From NCBI RefSeq assembly GCF_003369915.1, contig NW_022881614.1:8515001-8579000 (forward strand): a stretch of DNA of 64,000 nucleotides, in the 5' to 3' direction. The notes under the pieces are model-generated. The model saw nothing but the letters and a program-made list of their open reading frames with translations, did no database searches and had not been told where the DNA came from. The position numbers and the translations under genes are program-made. Within the stretch, counting starts at the first letter, position 1; each line of letters starts with the position of its first letter. This DNA is from Drosophila miranda. Taxonomy: Eukaryota; Arthropoda; Insecta; Diptera; Drosophilidae. Of the stretch, positions 1 to 11,528 are shown in pieces.

Positions 1-856
1 TTTAAGATTATTATAATTAATGTAAACTAGGCGCATAATGGGGAACCATGGGCATTTTTGAGAGATGTGAAACGTCGATTGGCCAAACGATAAAATAAAC
101 AATTTGTCTGCTTTGGAAAATATTTTGATACTCAACAGACACGCAGTTGGTTTTGGCGGGAACCTTTTGAATTGAATTTTCTTGTCAAAATTGTGTAGTG
201 TACTGTTTTTTAATCCCAATATCGTTTCTGGGTCTTTCGTTCAACGGTTTCCGGGTCAGAGGCTCACGAATACAATTATTGATGAGCATATGAATGGGAA
301 AATTATGCATTAATGACTATGAACTATACAATTCTTAAATAAGCTGCTTTTATAGTATTGCTAGTTAGGCTTGCAAAATGAAATAAAGTTCATATATATA
401 TAGTTGCACATATATAATTTAAGCGCATTAACATAAATATGAGCCTCTATATGTCACGATTTTACTATTTTTAAATATATTTAATTCTATAATTTATTTT
501 AAACACCATGTCTATCTCACACACCTTGCAAATTTGTATGCTTTTTGTAGTATTTTCCAGTATTTTTCAAGACGCGCTTTGGAGTCACCCTCTTGTCCAA
601 TGCAGCAATGTACAAATTTTAATTTTATAAGCAATAAAATAAAAGGTGTCCTTAGAATTAACCAATCTTGTTGAGAGTAGATTCATCAATCGGATACAAT
701 TATTTTTCCAAGGAAGGGGGTCCCAGCTAGCTAGTAATATTGAACCGAATATAGAAAACGAGGAGTATGATGGAGTTTGGTATATTATTGGTATTTTTTG
801 AAACTGTGAAGTGTATTTCGGTATATTTCTGAGCAAGCCAGCTGGCGCGGATTTCA

Positions 857-1216
857 TTTTTATACCCGATACTCAAAATGAGTATTGGGGTATATTAGAT
901 TTGTGGTAAAAGTGGATGTGTGTAACGTCCAGAAGGAATCGTTTCCGACCCCATAAAGTATATATATTCTTGATCAGCATCAATAGCCGAGTCGATTGAG
1001 CCATGTCTGTCTGTCCGTCTGTCCGTCTGTCCGTCCCCTTCAGCGCCTAGTTCTCAAAGACTATAAGAGCTAGAGCAACGATGTTTTGTATCCAGACTTC
1101 TGTGATATGTCACTGCTACAAAAATATTTCAAAACTTCGCCCCGCCCGCTACCGCCCCCACAAAGGACGTAAATCTGTGGCATCCACAATTTTAAAGATA
1201 CGAGAAAACCAAAAAC
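857..1216 (+). mobile_element. DINE-1/INE-1-type Helentron fragment in unit copy 1
   Basis: It begins with a subterminal hairpin-forming stretch (tatacccgatact opposite gagtattggggta) and continues with the conserved block around tatatattcttgatcagcat. A ctgt/ccgt microsatellite, the agctagagcaacgatg block and the ccgcccccacaaaggacg block follow. It is 3'-truncated at the unit-specific sequence. These are landmarks of the non-autonomous INE-1/DINE-1 family of Drosophila. Confidence 0.8.
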
Positions 1217-1339
1217 CAATTTCTATTTGGCGCTTAAGTTTGGTGGGATTTTTTTGGGATTTCCTCTGATGGGATTTTTCCTCGCCACAATGTCCTTTTT
1301 CAGCTCAACAGTGTCCCAACATTCAATTTGTATGAGCCA

Positions 1340-3110
1340 GACTCATGCAACATTTTGGATACCCTGGGGAAATGGATGTTCTAGAATTGTTAATATGTTT
1401 GTCATCCCAGGCAAAAAAAATTTATTTTCAATATATTTTAATATTATTCAATATTATTTAATATTATTTTCAATATTTCAACGATATTTTAAAGCTTATT
1501 GTCTTCTTGGTCCCTACAAGAATAGGTATCAGGATCGAGATATATATACAAAACACTCATCATATACATGAATATGTCTAAAAAAATGTAAATTTGAGAA
1601 AAGGTCTTTATTAGTTACGTTTTATCTTCATATCAATATTTATACTTTCATATAAAATTAACAAAATAGTGTGTACAAAGGCCTATACTACGGCTTACAC
1701 GCAATATAGCGACTCTTTTTTTTGGTGAACTTTTTCGTTTTAACCTTTTTTTACAATAAATACAATAAAAGCCAGGATTAAAAACTATCCAATCTTGTAG
1801 AAAATTTATTCATCAACAGGATAAAACTATGTGGGCATTGCTGAGAGATTTAGTTAGTCAGCATTATTCAAGGGATATCAAAATTGAGCAATTTCCTTTT
1901 TCGTTTGTTTTGATAGACCTATTTCGCTACTTGTTTTTTGTTTGACTTATTTCGCTAAAACCTGTTTTTACGCAAAATCCAATAAAAGCAAGTATTAAGA
2001 ATAAGCCAGTTAAGTAAAAAATTGATTGATAAAGCGTATAAAATTATGTGGGCCTGGCTAAATGTTCTATATAGCTAGTAATATTTGTCGGAATATCAAA
2101 AACGAGGAATATGTAAAATAGAACTTGAATTCGTCAGTTTATTTACGGTATATTTTTAAAATGAGGCGGTATATTTCGGTGCTGTTCTGAGGGTCATACT
2201 GTAGAAATACTGGTTTTCGCCGCGCTCCCATGGTATTTTTGTCAATTTCATCAATCTATTAATTTAATTTTCAATGCTATATAGAAATCCAATAAAAGCA
2301 AGTATTTCGAATAGGCCAATCATGTATAGAATTGATTCATCAATCGTACAAAATTGAGTGGGCATGGCTAAATGTTCTGTATAGATAGTATTATTCAACG
2401 AAACAAAGAACTGGTCGTTTTTTTGAATCGATTTTGAGTTCGCCACAGTTCGCTTTAGCAACAATGAGTCCTATTCCATACACACTGTTGCGGAACCATT
2501 TCCTTGAAAACTGTATTTTAGTCAAAATAAAATACATTAATGTAATTAAAAGAAGCAATCTTGTAAAAAATGTATTTATCTATGGGATAAAGCTAAGTGG
2601 GCATCTATATAGCTTGAAATATAGGCAACACCCGATTCGCCGCAGTTTCGCTTTTGCAATAATGAGTCTCATTCCATACACAAACATGTTGCTAATTCCA
2701 TGCACACATAACCTGGGGGAAGTTGGATGTTATAGATTTGTGAATATGTTTGTCTTCCAAGGCTCAGTAGGTATCAGGATCGAGATAAATATATACAAGA
2801 TACTAATAATACACATGAATAAGTCAAAAACATATCAATTTGAGAAAAGGTCTTAATAAATTGCGGTTGATCTACATATAAAATTAACGAAATAGGGTGC
2901 ACAACGGCCTATACACGTATCATGTCTTCAAATACTAGCAACATTGCGACTGTTTTTTTTGTTGAACTATTTTGTTTAAACCTTGTTTTAGTCAAAATAC
3001 AATAAAAGCAAGGACTAAAAACTAACCAATTGTGTAGAAAATGTATTCATCAATGAGCTAAAATTATGTGGGCACGGCTAAATGTTCTATATAGCTGGTA
3101 ATATTCGACG
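1340..3110 (+). repeat. Ancient internal duplication of the unit body
   Basis: About 1,340-1,910 and 2,690-3,110 are diverged copies. Both contain ggatgtt..agaatttgt.aatatgtttgtc, a taggtatcaggatcgagata block, gagaaaaggtct, caaaggcctata and the cgactgtttttttt stretch. A shorter module beginning caataaaagcaag and running to tatagctagtaatatt recurs at about 628, 1,760, 1,980, 2,286 and 2,995. The same structure is present in every complete unit. Confidence 0.6.
2125..2215 (+). promoter_or_regulatory. Second promoter-like module inside the unit
   Basis: A diverged copy of the same architecture: ggtatattt blocks, then GGTCATACTG at 2,192-2,201 (one mismatch to Ohler motif 1) but no DRE. No gene follows directly. 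It probably arose by the internal duplication of the unit body. Confidence 0.3.
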
Positions 3111-3144
3111 GAATATCAAAAACGAGGAATATATAAAATAGAAC

Positions 3145-3255
3145 TTGAATTCGTCAGTATATTTACGGTATATTTTTAAAATGAGACGGTGTATTTTGGT
3201 ATATTTCTAAGAGTCCGACCGTATATTTGATCGATAGGTTCACGGTAACACTGAT
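3145..3255 (+). promoter_or_regulatory. Promoter-like module upstream of Zeste-type gene
   Basis: Repeated ggtatatttt blocks are followed by ATCGATA (3,230-3,236), the core of the DRE element bound by DREF/BEAF, and GGTAACACTG (3,244-3,253), one base from Ohler motif 1 (GGTCACACTG). This pairing is typical of fly housekeeping TATA-less promoters. It lies about 280 bp upstream of the first exon and is conserved in the other units (for example 7,680-7,790, 14,530-14,640 and 54,120-54,220). Confidence 0.45.
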
Positions 3256-3533
3256 AAGGTAAATAAATATTTCGTAAATAAATAAATTAATAGATCCGAT
3301 TTATGTAAATCTGGAGAGATTCAAGTCCCTGCTACTGCTGAAGTGAACGCCGGATTGTCCTCTCCCCGTGCGCTGCAGGCTGTGCTGCTTGGCGTGGTGG
3401 AAATAGTGGGCGTAAAAGTGGGTCCAACTCCTGCTAATAGATACAAAAACACAGATTTGTGACAACGAATCCAAAGGCCAAACTGACCAATCAGTCAAAC
3501 AAAAAACCACGGAACATGTAAATAATATTGAAA

Positions 3534-4484
3534 ATGTTCGTAAAAATTTATACTTACCACCTCATTGTATACAGGGGCAAACACAGAACTGCGCAGCAAG
3601 ATGCCATATTCATCGCATTTATGGAGAGACACCCAATGATAGCCAAAAACTACCTCAAGGGTGATAAGCTGGCAGCTGAAGCCGCCTGGAAGCGGCTTTC
3701 AAAGGAGTTAAATAGCGTGGGTCCGCCTGTCAAAGAAGTTTGTGAGTGGAAAAGAGTAAGTGCCGAGCAATTGCGCTATGTTCCGTCATCTCACTTGGCT
3801 CTTGATAGGTATGGAAAGACTGGAAAAGCTGCATTCGTAAAAAGATTAACAATAACAGGCTGGAAGATTCAAATGCCTGCGGCAAAGGCTCGCTGTATCA
3901 GGATACACTCCCTGCTCTAGAGGATGCAGTGGCCGTGATCTGTGACTTGTATGATAAGCCCGACAGAGTAGTCGAATCTCGTCCAAAGGCACGTCCTGAA
4001 ATTTCCAACCGTTTGCAACTGCAGGACATCAAGACCGACCACGACGAGGTCACAGCCACAGATGACGGTAAGACAAAAATATCAAGCCGCAAAAAATGTA
4101 TACTATTTTTTTTTATGTAAAGATGATGAGGAAGAAGATGACTGCTCCAGCCGGATCAATGACAGACATATGGGCGTGAAATTGAAGCGCACTAGCACTT
4201 CGCAAACTCCATCTGCCAAAAAGCGCAAGCTGGTTCAAAATTATGTAAATGAATTAGAAATTGAACACGAGAGCACGGTGCCGATGCTAATGGACATTGC
4301 AAAGGAGCTGCGGGACATGAATAGACAAACTCGCTTGAACGCCCAGCGCACAGAAGCCAATACGGACGCGCTTTTGGCTCTAGGCACACAGATCTCAGAC
4401 CTAATGCAGCAACAGCTCAAGGAGCGCAAGCGTCTTAATGCTATAATGGAGAAATTTGTTCTCAAAATCGAAACAACCGACTAA
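3534..4484 (+). CDS. Zeste-type Myb/SANT-like DNA-binding protein, copy 1 (apparently intact)
   Basis: Three exons read through: 3,534-3,755, 3,809-4,067 and 4,123-4,484, giving about 280 residues. The introns are 53 and 55 nt with GTAAG donors and AG acceptors and keep frame. Residues ~16-86 match the Myb/SANT-like domain of the Zeste family: a helix with AQQDAIFIAFMERHP, a GPP turn, and a tryptophan triad completed only after splicing (EWKR joined to VWKDWK). The middle is acidic, a basic KKRKL stretch suggests nuclear import, and the C-terminal ~100 residues look like a long amphipathic coiled coil. The likely role is sequence-specific DNA binding with oligomerisation, by family analogy. 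The start is the first ATG of the open frame; an AG at 3,573-3,574 could instead be an acceptor for an upstream exon. A transposon-derived (PIF/Harbinger-type) Myb protein is an alternative origin, but I found no transposase in the unit. Confidence 0.65.
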
Positions 4485-5407
4485 CTAGTTTCACTATTTT
4501 AATTATGGTTTGCTAAAGAAAATATTGAAAGTGTCCCTCAAGACCCAATGTTTGACCAGGAAAGAAAGATCTGTCCACTTTTTCAAACATTTAAGATTAT
4601 TATAATTAATGTAAACTAGGCGCATAATGGGGAACCATGGGCATTTTTGAGAGATGTGAAACGTCGATTGGCCAAACGATAAAATAAACAATTTGTCTGC
4701 TTTGGAAAATATTTTGATACTCAACAGACACGCAGTTGGTTTTGGCGGGAACCTTTTGAATTGAATTTTCTTGTCAAAATTGTGTAGTGTACTATTTTTA
4801 AATCCCAATATCGTTTCTGGGTCTTTCGTTCAACGGTTTCCGGGTCAGAGGCTCACGAATACAATTATTGATGAGCATATGAATGGGAAATTATGCATTA
4901 ATGACTATGAACTATACAATTCTTAAATAAGCTGCTTTTATAGTATTGCTAGTTAGGCTTGCAAAATGAAATAAAGTTCATATATATATAGTTGCACATA
5001 TATAATTTAAGCGCATTAACATAAATATGAGCCTCTATATGTCACGATTTTACTATTTTTAAATATATTTAATTCTATAATTTATTTTAAACACCATGTC
5101 TAGCTCACACACCTTGCAAATTTGTATGCTTTTTGTAGAATTTTCCAGTATTTTTCAAGACGCGCTTTGGAGTCACCCTCTTGTCCAATGCAGCAATGTA
5201 CAAATTTTAATTTTATAAGCAATAAAATAAAAGGTGTCCTTAGAATTAACCAATCTTGTTGAGAGTAGATTCATCAATCGGATACAATTATTTTTCCATG
5301 GAAGGGGGAACGAGGAGTATGATGGAGTTTGGTATATTATTGGTATTTTTTGAAACTGTGAAGTGTATTTCGGTATATTTCTGAGCAAGCCAGCTGGCGC
5401 GGATTTC

Positions 5408-5776
5408 ATTTTTATACCCGATACTCAAAATGAGTATTGGGGTATATTAGATTTGTGGTAAAAGGGGAAGTGTGTAACGTCCAGAAGGAATCGTTTCCGA
5501 CCCCATAAAGTATATATATTCTTGATCAGCATCAATAGCTGAGTCGATTGAGCCATGTCTGTCTGTCCGTCCGTCCGTCTGTCCGTCTGTCCGTCCCCTT
5601 CAGCGCCTAGTGCTCAAAGACTATAAGAGCTAGAGCAACGATGTTTTGTATCCAGACTTCTGTGATATGTCACTGCTACAAAAATATTTCAAAACTTCGC
5701 CCCGCCCACTTCCGCCCCCACAAAGGACGAAAATCTGTGGCATCCACAATTTTAAAGATACGAGAAAACCAAAAAC
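5408..5776 (+). mobile_element. DINE-1 fragment in unit copy 2
   Basis: Same element and same 3' truncation point as at 857-1,216, so the insertion predates unit amplification. The ctgt/ccgt microsatellite differs slightly in repeat number. Confidence 0.8.
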
Positions 5777-8066
5777 CAATTTCTATTTGGCGCTTAAGTT
5801 TGGTGGGATGTTTTTGGGATTTCCTCTGATGGGATTTTTCCTCGCCACAATGTCCTTTTTCAGCTCAACAGTGTCCCAACATTCAATTTGTATGGGCCAG
5901 ACTCATGCAACATTTTGGATACCCTGGGGAAATGGATGTTCTAGAATTGTTAATATGTTTGTCATCCCAGGCAAAAACAATTTATTTTCAATATATTTTA
6001 ATATTATTCAATATTATTTAATATTATTTTCAATATTTCAACGATATTTTAAAGCTTATTGTCTTCTTGGTCCCTACAAGAATAGGTATCAGGATCGAGA
6101 TATATATACAAAACACTCATCATATACATGAATATGTCAAAAAAAATGTAAATTTGAGAAAAGGTCTTTATTAGTTACGTTTTATCTTCAAATCAATATT
6201 TATACTTTCATATAAAATTAACAAAATAGTGTGTACAAAGGCCTATACTACGGCTTACACGCAATATAGCGACTCTTTTTTTTGGTGAACTTTTTCGTTT
6301 TAACCTTTTTTTACAATAAATACAATAAAAGCAAGGATTAAAAACTATCCAATCTTGTAGAAAATTTATTCATCAACAGGATAAAACTATGTGGGCATTG
6401 CTGAGAGATTTAGTTAGTCAGCATTATTCAAGGGATATCAAAATTGAGCAATTTCCTTTTTCGTTTGTTTTGATAGACCTATTTCGCTACTTGTTTTTTG
6501 TTTGACTTATTTCGCTAAAACCAAGTATTAAGAATAAGCCAGTTAAGTAAAAAATTGATTGATAAAGCGTATAAAATTATGTGGGCCTGGCTAAATGTTC
6601 TATATAGCTAGTAATATTCGTCGGAATATCAAAAACGAGGAATATGTAAAATAGAACTTGAATTCGTCAGTTTATTTACGGTATATTTTTAAAATGAGGC
6701 GGTATATTTCGGTGCTGTTCTGAGGGTCATACTGTAGAAATACTGGTTTTCGCCGCGCTCCCATGGTATTTTTGTCAATTTCATCAATCTATTAATTTAA
6801 TTTTCAATGCTATATAGAAATCCAATAAAAGCAAGTATTTCGAATAGGCCAATCATGTATAGAATTGATTCATCAATCGTACAAAATTGAGTGGGCATGG
6901 CTAAATGTTCTGTATAGATAGTATTATTCAACGGAACAAAGAACTGGTCGTTTTTTTTGAATCGTTTTTGAGTTCGCCACAGTTCGTTTTAGCAACAATG
7001 AGTCCTATTCCATACACACTGTTGCGGCACCATTTCCTTGAAAACTGTATTTTAGTCATAATAAAATACATTAAGGTAATTAAAAGAAGCAATCTTGTAA
7101 AAAATGTATTTATCTATGGGATAAAGCTAAGTGGGCATCTATATAGCTTGAAATATAGGCAACACCCGATTCGCCGCAGTTTCGCTTTTGCAATAATGAG
7201 TCTCATTCCATACACAAACATGTTGCTAATTCCATGCACACATAACCTGGGGGAAATTGGATGTTATAGATTTGTGAATATGTTTGTCTTCCAAGGCTCA
7301 GTAGGTATCAGGATCGAGATAAATATATACAAGATACTAATAATACACATGAATAAGTCAAAAACATATCAATTTGAGAAAAGGTCTTAATAAATTGCGG
7401 TTGATCTACATATAAAATTAACGAAATAGGGTGCACAAAGGCCTATACACGTATCATGTCTTCAAATACTAGCAACATTGCGACTGTTTTTTTTGTTGAA
7501 CTATTTTGTTTAAACCTTGTTTTAGTCAAAATACAATAAAAGCAAGGACTAAAAACTAACCAATTGTGTAGAAAATGTATTCATCAATGAGCTAAAATTA
7601 TGTGGGCACGGCTAAATGTTCTATATAGCTGGTAATATTCGAATATTACGAGGAATATATAAAATAGAACTTGAATTCGTCAGTATATTTACGGTATATT
7701 TTTAAAATGAGACGGTGTATTTTGGTATATTTCTAAGAGTCCGACCGTATATTTGATCGATAAGTTCACGGTAACACTGATAAGGTAAATAAATATTTCG
7801 TAAATAAATAAATTAATAGATCCGATTTATGTAAATCTGGAGAGATTCAAGTCCCTGCTACTGCTGAAGTGAACGCCGGATTGTCCTCTCCCCGTGCGCT
7901 GCAGGCTGTGCTGCTTGGCGTGGTGGAAATAGTGGGCGTAAAAGTGGGTCCAACTGCTGCTAATAGATAATAAACTAATAAACACAGATTTGTGACAACG
8001 AATCCAAAGGCCAAACTGACCAATCAGTCAAACAAAAAACCACGGAACATGTAAATAATGTTGAAA

Positions 8067-8905
8067 ATGTTCGTAAAAATTTATACTTACCACCTCATTG
8101 TATACAGGGGCAAACACAGAACTGCGCAGCAAGATGCCATATTCATCGCATTTATGGAGAGACACCCAATGATAGCCAAAAACTACCTCAAGGGTGATAA
8201 GCTGGCAGCTGAAGCCGCCTGGAAGCGGCTTTCAAAGGAGTTAAATAGCGTGGGTCCGCCTGTCAAAGAAGTTTGTGAGTGGAAAAGAGTAAGTGCCGAG
8301 CAATTGCGCTATGTTCCGTCATCTCACTTGGCTCTTGATAGGTATGGAAAGACTGGAAAAGCTGCATTCGTAAAAAGATTAACAATAACAGGCTGGAAGA
8401 TTCAAATGCCTGCGGCAAAGGCTCGCTGTATCAGGATACACTCCCTGCTCTAGAGGATGCAGTGGCCGTGATCTGTGACTTGTATGATAAGCCCGACAGA
8501 GTAGTCGAATCTCGTCCAAAGGCACGTCCTGAAATTTCCAACCGTTTGCAACTGCAGGACATCAAGACCGACCACGACGAGGTCACAGCCACAGATGACG
8601 GTAAGACAAAAATATCAAGCCGCAAAAAATGTATACTATTTTTTTTTATGTAAAGATGATGAGGAAGAAGATGACTGATCCAGCCGGATCAATGACAGAC
8701 ATATGGGCGTGAAATTGGAGTGCACTAGCACTAGGACATGAATAGACAAACTCGCTTGAACGCCCAGCGCACAGAAGCCAATACGGACGCGCTTTTGGCT
8801 CTAGGCACACAGATCTCAGACCTAATGCAGCAACAGCTCAAGGAGCGCAAGCGTCTTAATGCTATAATGGAGAAATTTGTTCTCAAAATCGAAACAACCG
8901 ACTAA
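8067..8905 (+). pseudogene. Zeste-type Myb/SANT-like gene, copy 2 (truncated)
   Basis: Exons 1 and 2 (8,067-8,288 and 8,342-8,600) are open and splice sites are kept; an extra in-frame ATG lies at 8,058. Exon 3 starts at 8,656 but hits TGA at 8,676-8,678 after seven codons (a TGC codon in copy 1). About 115 bp are also deleted near 8,732. The predicted product keeps the DNA-binding domain and loses the nuclear signal and coiled coil. It could act as a truncated DNA-binding protein if expressed, but is more simply a decaying copy. Confidence 0.7.
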
Positions 8906-9010
8906 CTAGTTCCACTATTTTAATTATGGTTTGCTAAAGAAAATATTGAAAGTGTCCCTCAAGACCTAATGTTTGACCAGGAAAGAAAGATCTGTCCACT
9001 TTTTCAAACA

Positions 9011-9406
9011 TTTAAGATTATTATAATTAATGTAAACTAGGCGCATAATGGGGAACCATGGGCATTTTTGAGAGATGTGAAACGTCGATTGGACAAACGA
9101 TAAAATAAACAATTTGTTTGCTTTGGCAAATATTTTTATACTCAACAGACACGCAGTTGGTTTTGGCGGGAACCTTTTGAATTGAATTTTCTTGTCAAAA
9201 TTGTGTGGTGTACTGTTTTTTAATCCCAATATCGTTTCTGGGTCTTTCGTTCAACGGTTTCCGGGTCAGAGGCTCACGAATACAATTATTGATGAGCATA
9301 TGAATGGGAAAATTATGCATTAATGACTATGAACTATACAATTCTTAAATAAGCTGCTTTTATAGTATTGCTAGTTAGGCTTGCAAAATGAAATAAAGTT
9401 CATATA
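9011..9406 (+). repeat. 4.5 kb tandem unit, copy 3, left part
   Basis: The third unit starts normally and stops at 9,406, where the LTR of an errantivirus-like element begins in a TATA-rich target. About 2.55 kb of the unit (corresponding to about 397-2,945 of copy 1) is missing. The unit resumes near 14,318 on the far side of the element. Confidence 0.8.
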
Positions 9407-9986
9407 AGTTAATTTTATCCTTATTCGAAGGACAAAATAAAAGATTATTTTGATTCTGTTCACATTAGCGAAGTGCTTTTATTGAATATCAGAATGTGAC
9501 TGCTTAAATCTAGAATTATAATTCTTAAAGAAACCTATCGATGAACGCGGCAGAGGAACTTCGGCAGAGGCCGAATTGTTGGGGTCTTCAGAATTATTGT
9601 AGGCGGCGGCGTCAGTGGCGACAGCGGAGTTGCAGTTATTGACCGGCAATAGGAAGTCAATGTTGCTGGTCGATGTTGGGGGTGAAGAACAGCGGAGTCA
9701 TCAGAAATGCATTGTCGACATTATCGCAGTCGCGACGTCGAAGGCGGGGTGGGGGCGATGGTTTCTCGTGAAGTGCTGACTTGAAGTGGAGCGCATAAGC
9801 ACTTCCAGAAATACAATGTTTCGGTTCTTGTTTTAGGCAGGAAATGGTTTTTACTTTTTGTGTAAATTGTGACAGAATTCTTGCGCATTGTTATTACAAT
9901 TGGGTAATAAACTATTGGGCAAGAATTTTTATACTTTTTTCTGTTTTAATTGGAAATAAGAGTATTGAACTCTTAGGGTGTTAACT
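9407..9986 (-). repeat. 3' LTR of errantivirus-like element
   Basis: 580 bp with inverted ends AGTTAA and TTAACT, as in other errantivirus LTRs. The preceding minus-strand sequence at 9,987-9,997 is a polypurine tract (aagaggggaag), which fixes the LTR boundary. The other LTR is not in the window. Confidence 0.75.
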
Positions 9987-10022
9987 CTTCCCCTCTTATT
10001 TCATTTGTCCTCAAATGAATTT

Positions 10023-11528
10023 TTAGAAATATGGTATGTTATTAAATTCAAGATTTTGGTTTGTGTTTGTTGGTATCTTTGTATCGGTTTTGATTTTGAT
10101 GTCTGGTATTTCTGGAGGAATGTTGAGTATCACTTTTTGTGGTTTTCGACACACATGTGATATTATGATCAGTATTATTGCAGTTATAAATAGCGTAATA
10201 AGAGTCATACTATTTATTGAGGAGTGAGTTTGAAGGAAGTTTAAGTGTTTCGTATTGTTGATGTGAAGTTCATCGAGTGCTTTGAGAGAAAGTATTTTTA
10301 TGGGTTTTTCTTGCAATGGGCCTACTTGTACGATTGGAGTTTGTGGTTTGGTTATAGTTTTGTGAATGCTTGTAAATTTCTTTTCGCTAATGTTTATTGT
10401 ATCGTTCCAGTACTTTAGTATGTACGTGCCCCTTAGTTTTTCATAGCCGTTTTGCCATTTTATTGTTCCGTTGAAGTTATTTAGGAGGAGTGAGTCGGAA
10501 TCTATTTCTTCTATAGGTTCGATGTGTTCTGTATTGCTGTAGTTACACGAGGAATCTTTCCCTATCAATAATCTACTAATACAGTTATCGTGGTTTAAGT
10601 TGATTACATTATTTGTTTTGCAAATTTTTACGTTATTGTAGTCTTTACATGGTTTACTAATTCCGTAAGTGTTCAATTCATTAATAAATATTTCTTGGAA
10701 AGGTAAATTAACAATGAGGTTTTTTCGGACGACCGGTCGAATAATGATATCTTTATAGGTTTCTTTTTCTAACTTAGGGATCTTAATAATATAGAGTAAT
10801 GTGTTTTTATTATATAAAATTGAGACGTCTGCAAACTCAAGCATTTCTTCTATTGAATTGAGTGGGGTTAGTATTTCCTTAAAGTTTTCTTTAATTGTCT
10901 CTATTTCGTTTTCGTTAAAAAGGAATGTGTTTACTATATTTATTTTTGCCCATTGAATTGCATATTTTACATTGATTAGTTCTTCTTTTATAAGTCGGGT
11001 TTGAATTTGTAGACTAATGGCTATTTCGTTGCTGAATGAATTGTCTTTTTTTATTGTATTCAAGAGTCTATTGTTTATTTCTGTGAGTTTGTTTATTCGT
11101 TTCTCAAATTGTGTATTTATTACTATTTGCTTATTATAATTTGAAATTATTTCATTAAGATTATTTTGGATCATATTTAGGTCATCATGATCGGGACTTC
11201 CGGCTATATATTTCCATGCCGTGCCGATCATATCTATAGATCTACTGTGTCGAGTGGGTGTAAGTGTATTTAATATAAGGCAAGTTTGGTTTATTTCATG
11301 GTCCAAGGTATTATAAAATTCATTATTTTTTAGGTCTTTTTCTATGTACCAAAGAGTTTGGTCTAGAGTTTGTTTTATTAGTGTTAAATCTATAACATGA
11401 ATTAGTTTTGTATGTTCTGAGGTTAGTTTGCCTGTTTTAGTATGAATGGTTAAAACATGGCTATCGGTATAGTTGGTTATTTCGATAGATCCAGCTACTA
11501 ATTGTAGGAGGAGTAATGATGTTATCAA
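10023..11528 (-). CDS. env: Errantivirus envelope-like protein
   Basis: About 500 residues, open throughout. Visible features are a hydrophobic N-terminal segment like a signal peptide (residues ~3-13), a furin-type RHSR site (93-96) followed by a hydrophobic IGTAWKYIAG segment like a fusion region, a helical heptad-rich stretch (~115-185), several N-glycosylation motifs, and a C-terminal membrane span (~438-459) with a ~40-residue tail. Family knowledge: a class of insect retroelement envelope glycoprotein acting at membranes. The frame has no ATG at its 5' end. A pyrimidine-rich AG sits at its start, as expected for an env made from a spliced RNA whose first exon is now lost. The frame is intact, but the parent element is broken. 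Confidence 0.75.
   Translation of the reverse strand: MITSLLLLQLVAGSIEITNYTDSHVLTIHTKTGKLTSEHTKLIHVIDLTLIKQTLDQTLWYIEKDLKNNEFYNTLDHEINQTCLILNTLTPTRHSRSIDMIGTAWKYIAGSPDHDDLNMIQNNLNEIISNYNKQIVINTQFEKRINKLTEINNRLLNTIKKDNSFSNEIAISLQIQTRLIKEELINVKYAIQWAKINIVNTFLFNENEIETIKENFKEILTPLNSIEEMLEFADVSILYNKNTLLYIIKIPKLEKETYKDIIIRPVVRKNLIVNLPFQEIFINELNTYGISKPCKDYNNVKICKTNNVINLNHDNCISRLLIGKDSSCNYSNTEHIEPIEEIDSDSLLLNNFNGTIKWQNGYEKLRGTYILKYWNDTINISEKKFTSIHKTITKPQTPIVQVGPLQEKPIKILSLKALDELHINNTKHLNFLQTHSSINSMTLITLFITAIILIIISHVCRKPQKVILNIPPEIPDIKIKTDTKIPTNTNQNLEFNNIPYF

Larger units (their letters stand above)
1..4589 (+). repeat. 4.5 kb tandem unit, copy 1
   Basis: This is the first complete unit of a head-to-tail array; its opening bases recur at 4,590 and 9,011. 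In order it holds AT-rich non-coding DNA (1-856), a DINE-1 fragment (857-1,216), an AT-rich body with an internal duplication (about 1,340-3,110), a promoter-like module (about 3,130-3,255), and a Zeste-type gene (3,534-4,484). Short open frames elsewhere in the unit are AT-rich, differ between copies only by neutral-looking changes, and resemble no family I recognise. The unit is too gene-rich for a classical satellite and is better called a gene-bearing macrosatellite. Confidence 0.85.
4590..9010 (+). repeat. 4.5 kb tandem unit, copy 2
   Basis: Second complete unit, 4,421 bp, collinear with copy 1. It is shorter because of small deletions, for example around 5,307 (loss of a segment present at about 717-758), near 6,521, and about 115 bp inside the third exon of its Zeste-type gene near 8,732. 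It contains a DINE-1 fragment at 5,408-5,776. Sequence identity to copy 1 is very high by eye. Confidence 0.85.

Noticed and set aside
3301..3510. Minus-strand open frame of about 65 codons upstream of each Zeste-type gene
   Set aside because: It lies in the probable 5' untranslated region of the plus-strand gene, changes frame between copies, and shows no family match.
4503..4808. Minus-strand open frame after the Zeste-type gene, present in all units (about 87-101 codons)
   Set aside because: It crosses the unit boundary, its start and end vary between copies, and its composition looks non-coding. Shared DNA identity explains its recurrence.
5646..6131. A 161-codon open frame repeated in units at 5,646, 51,675 and 62,210
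   Set aside because: It starts inside a DINE-1 fragment, runs through AT-rich repeats, is broken in copy 1, and has no recognisable domain. Its conservation only reflects unit identity.
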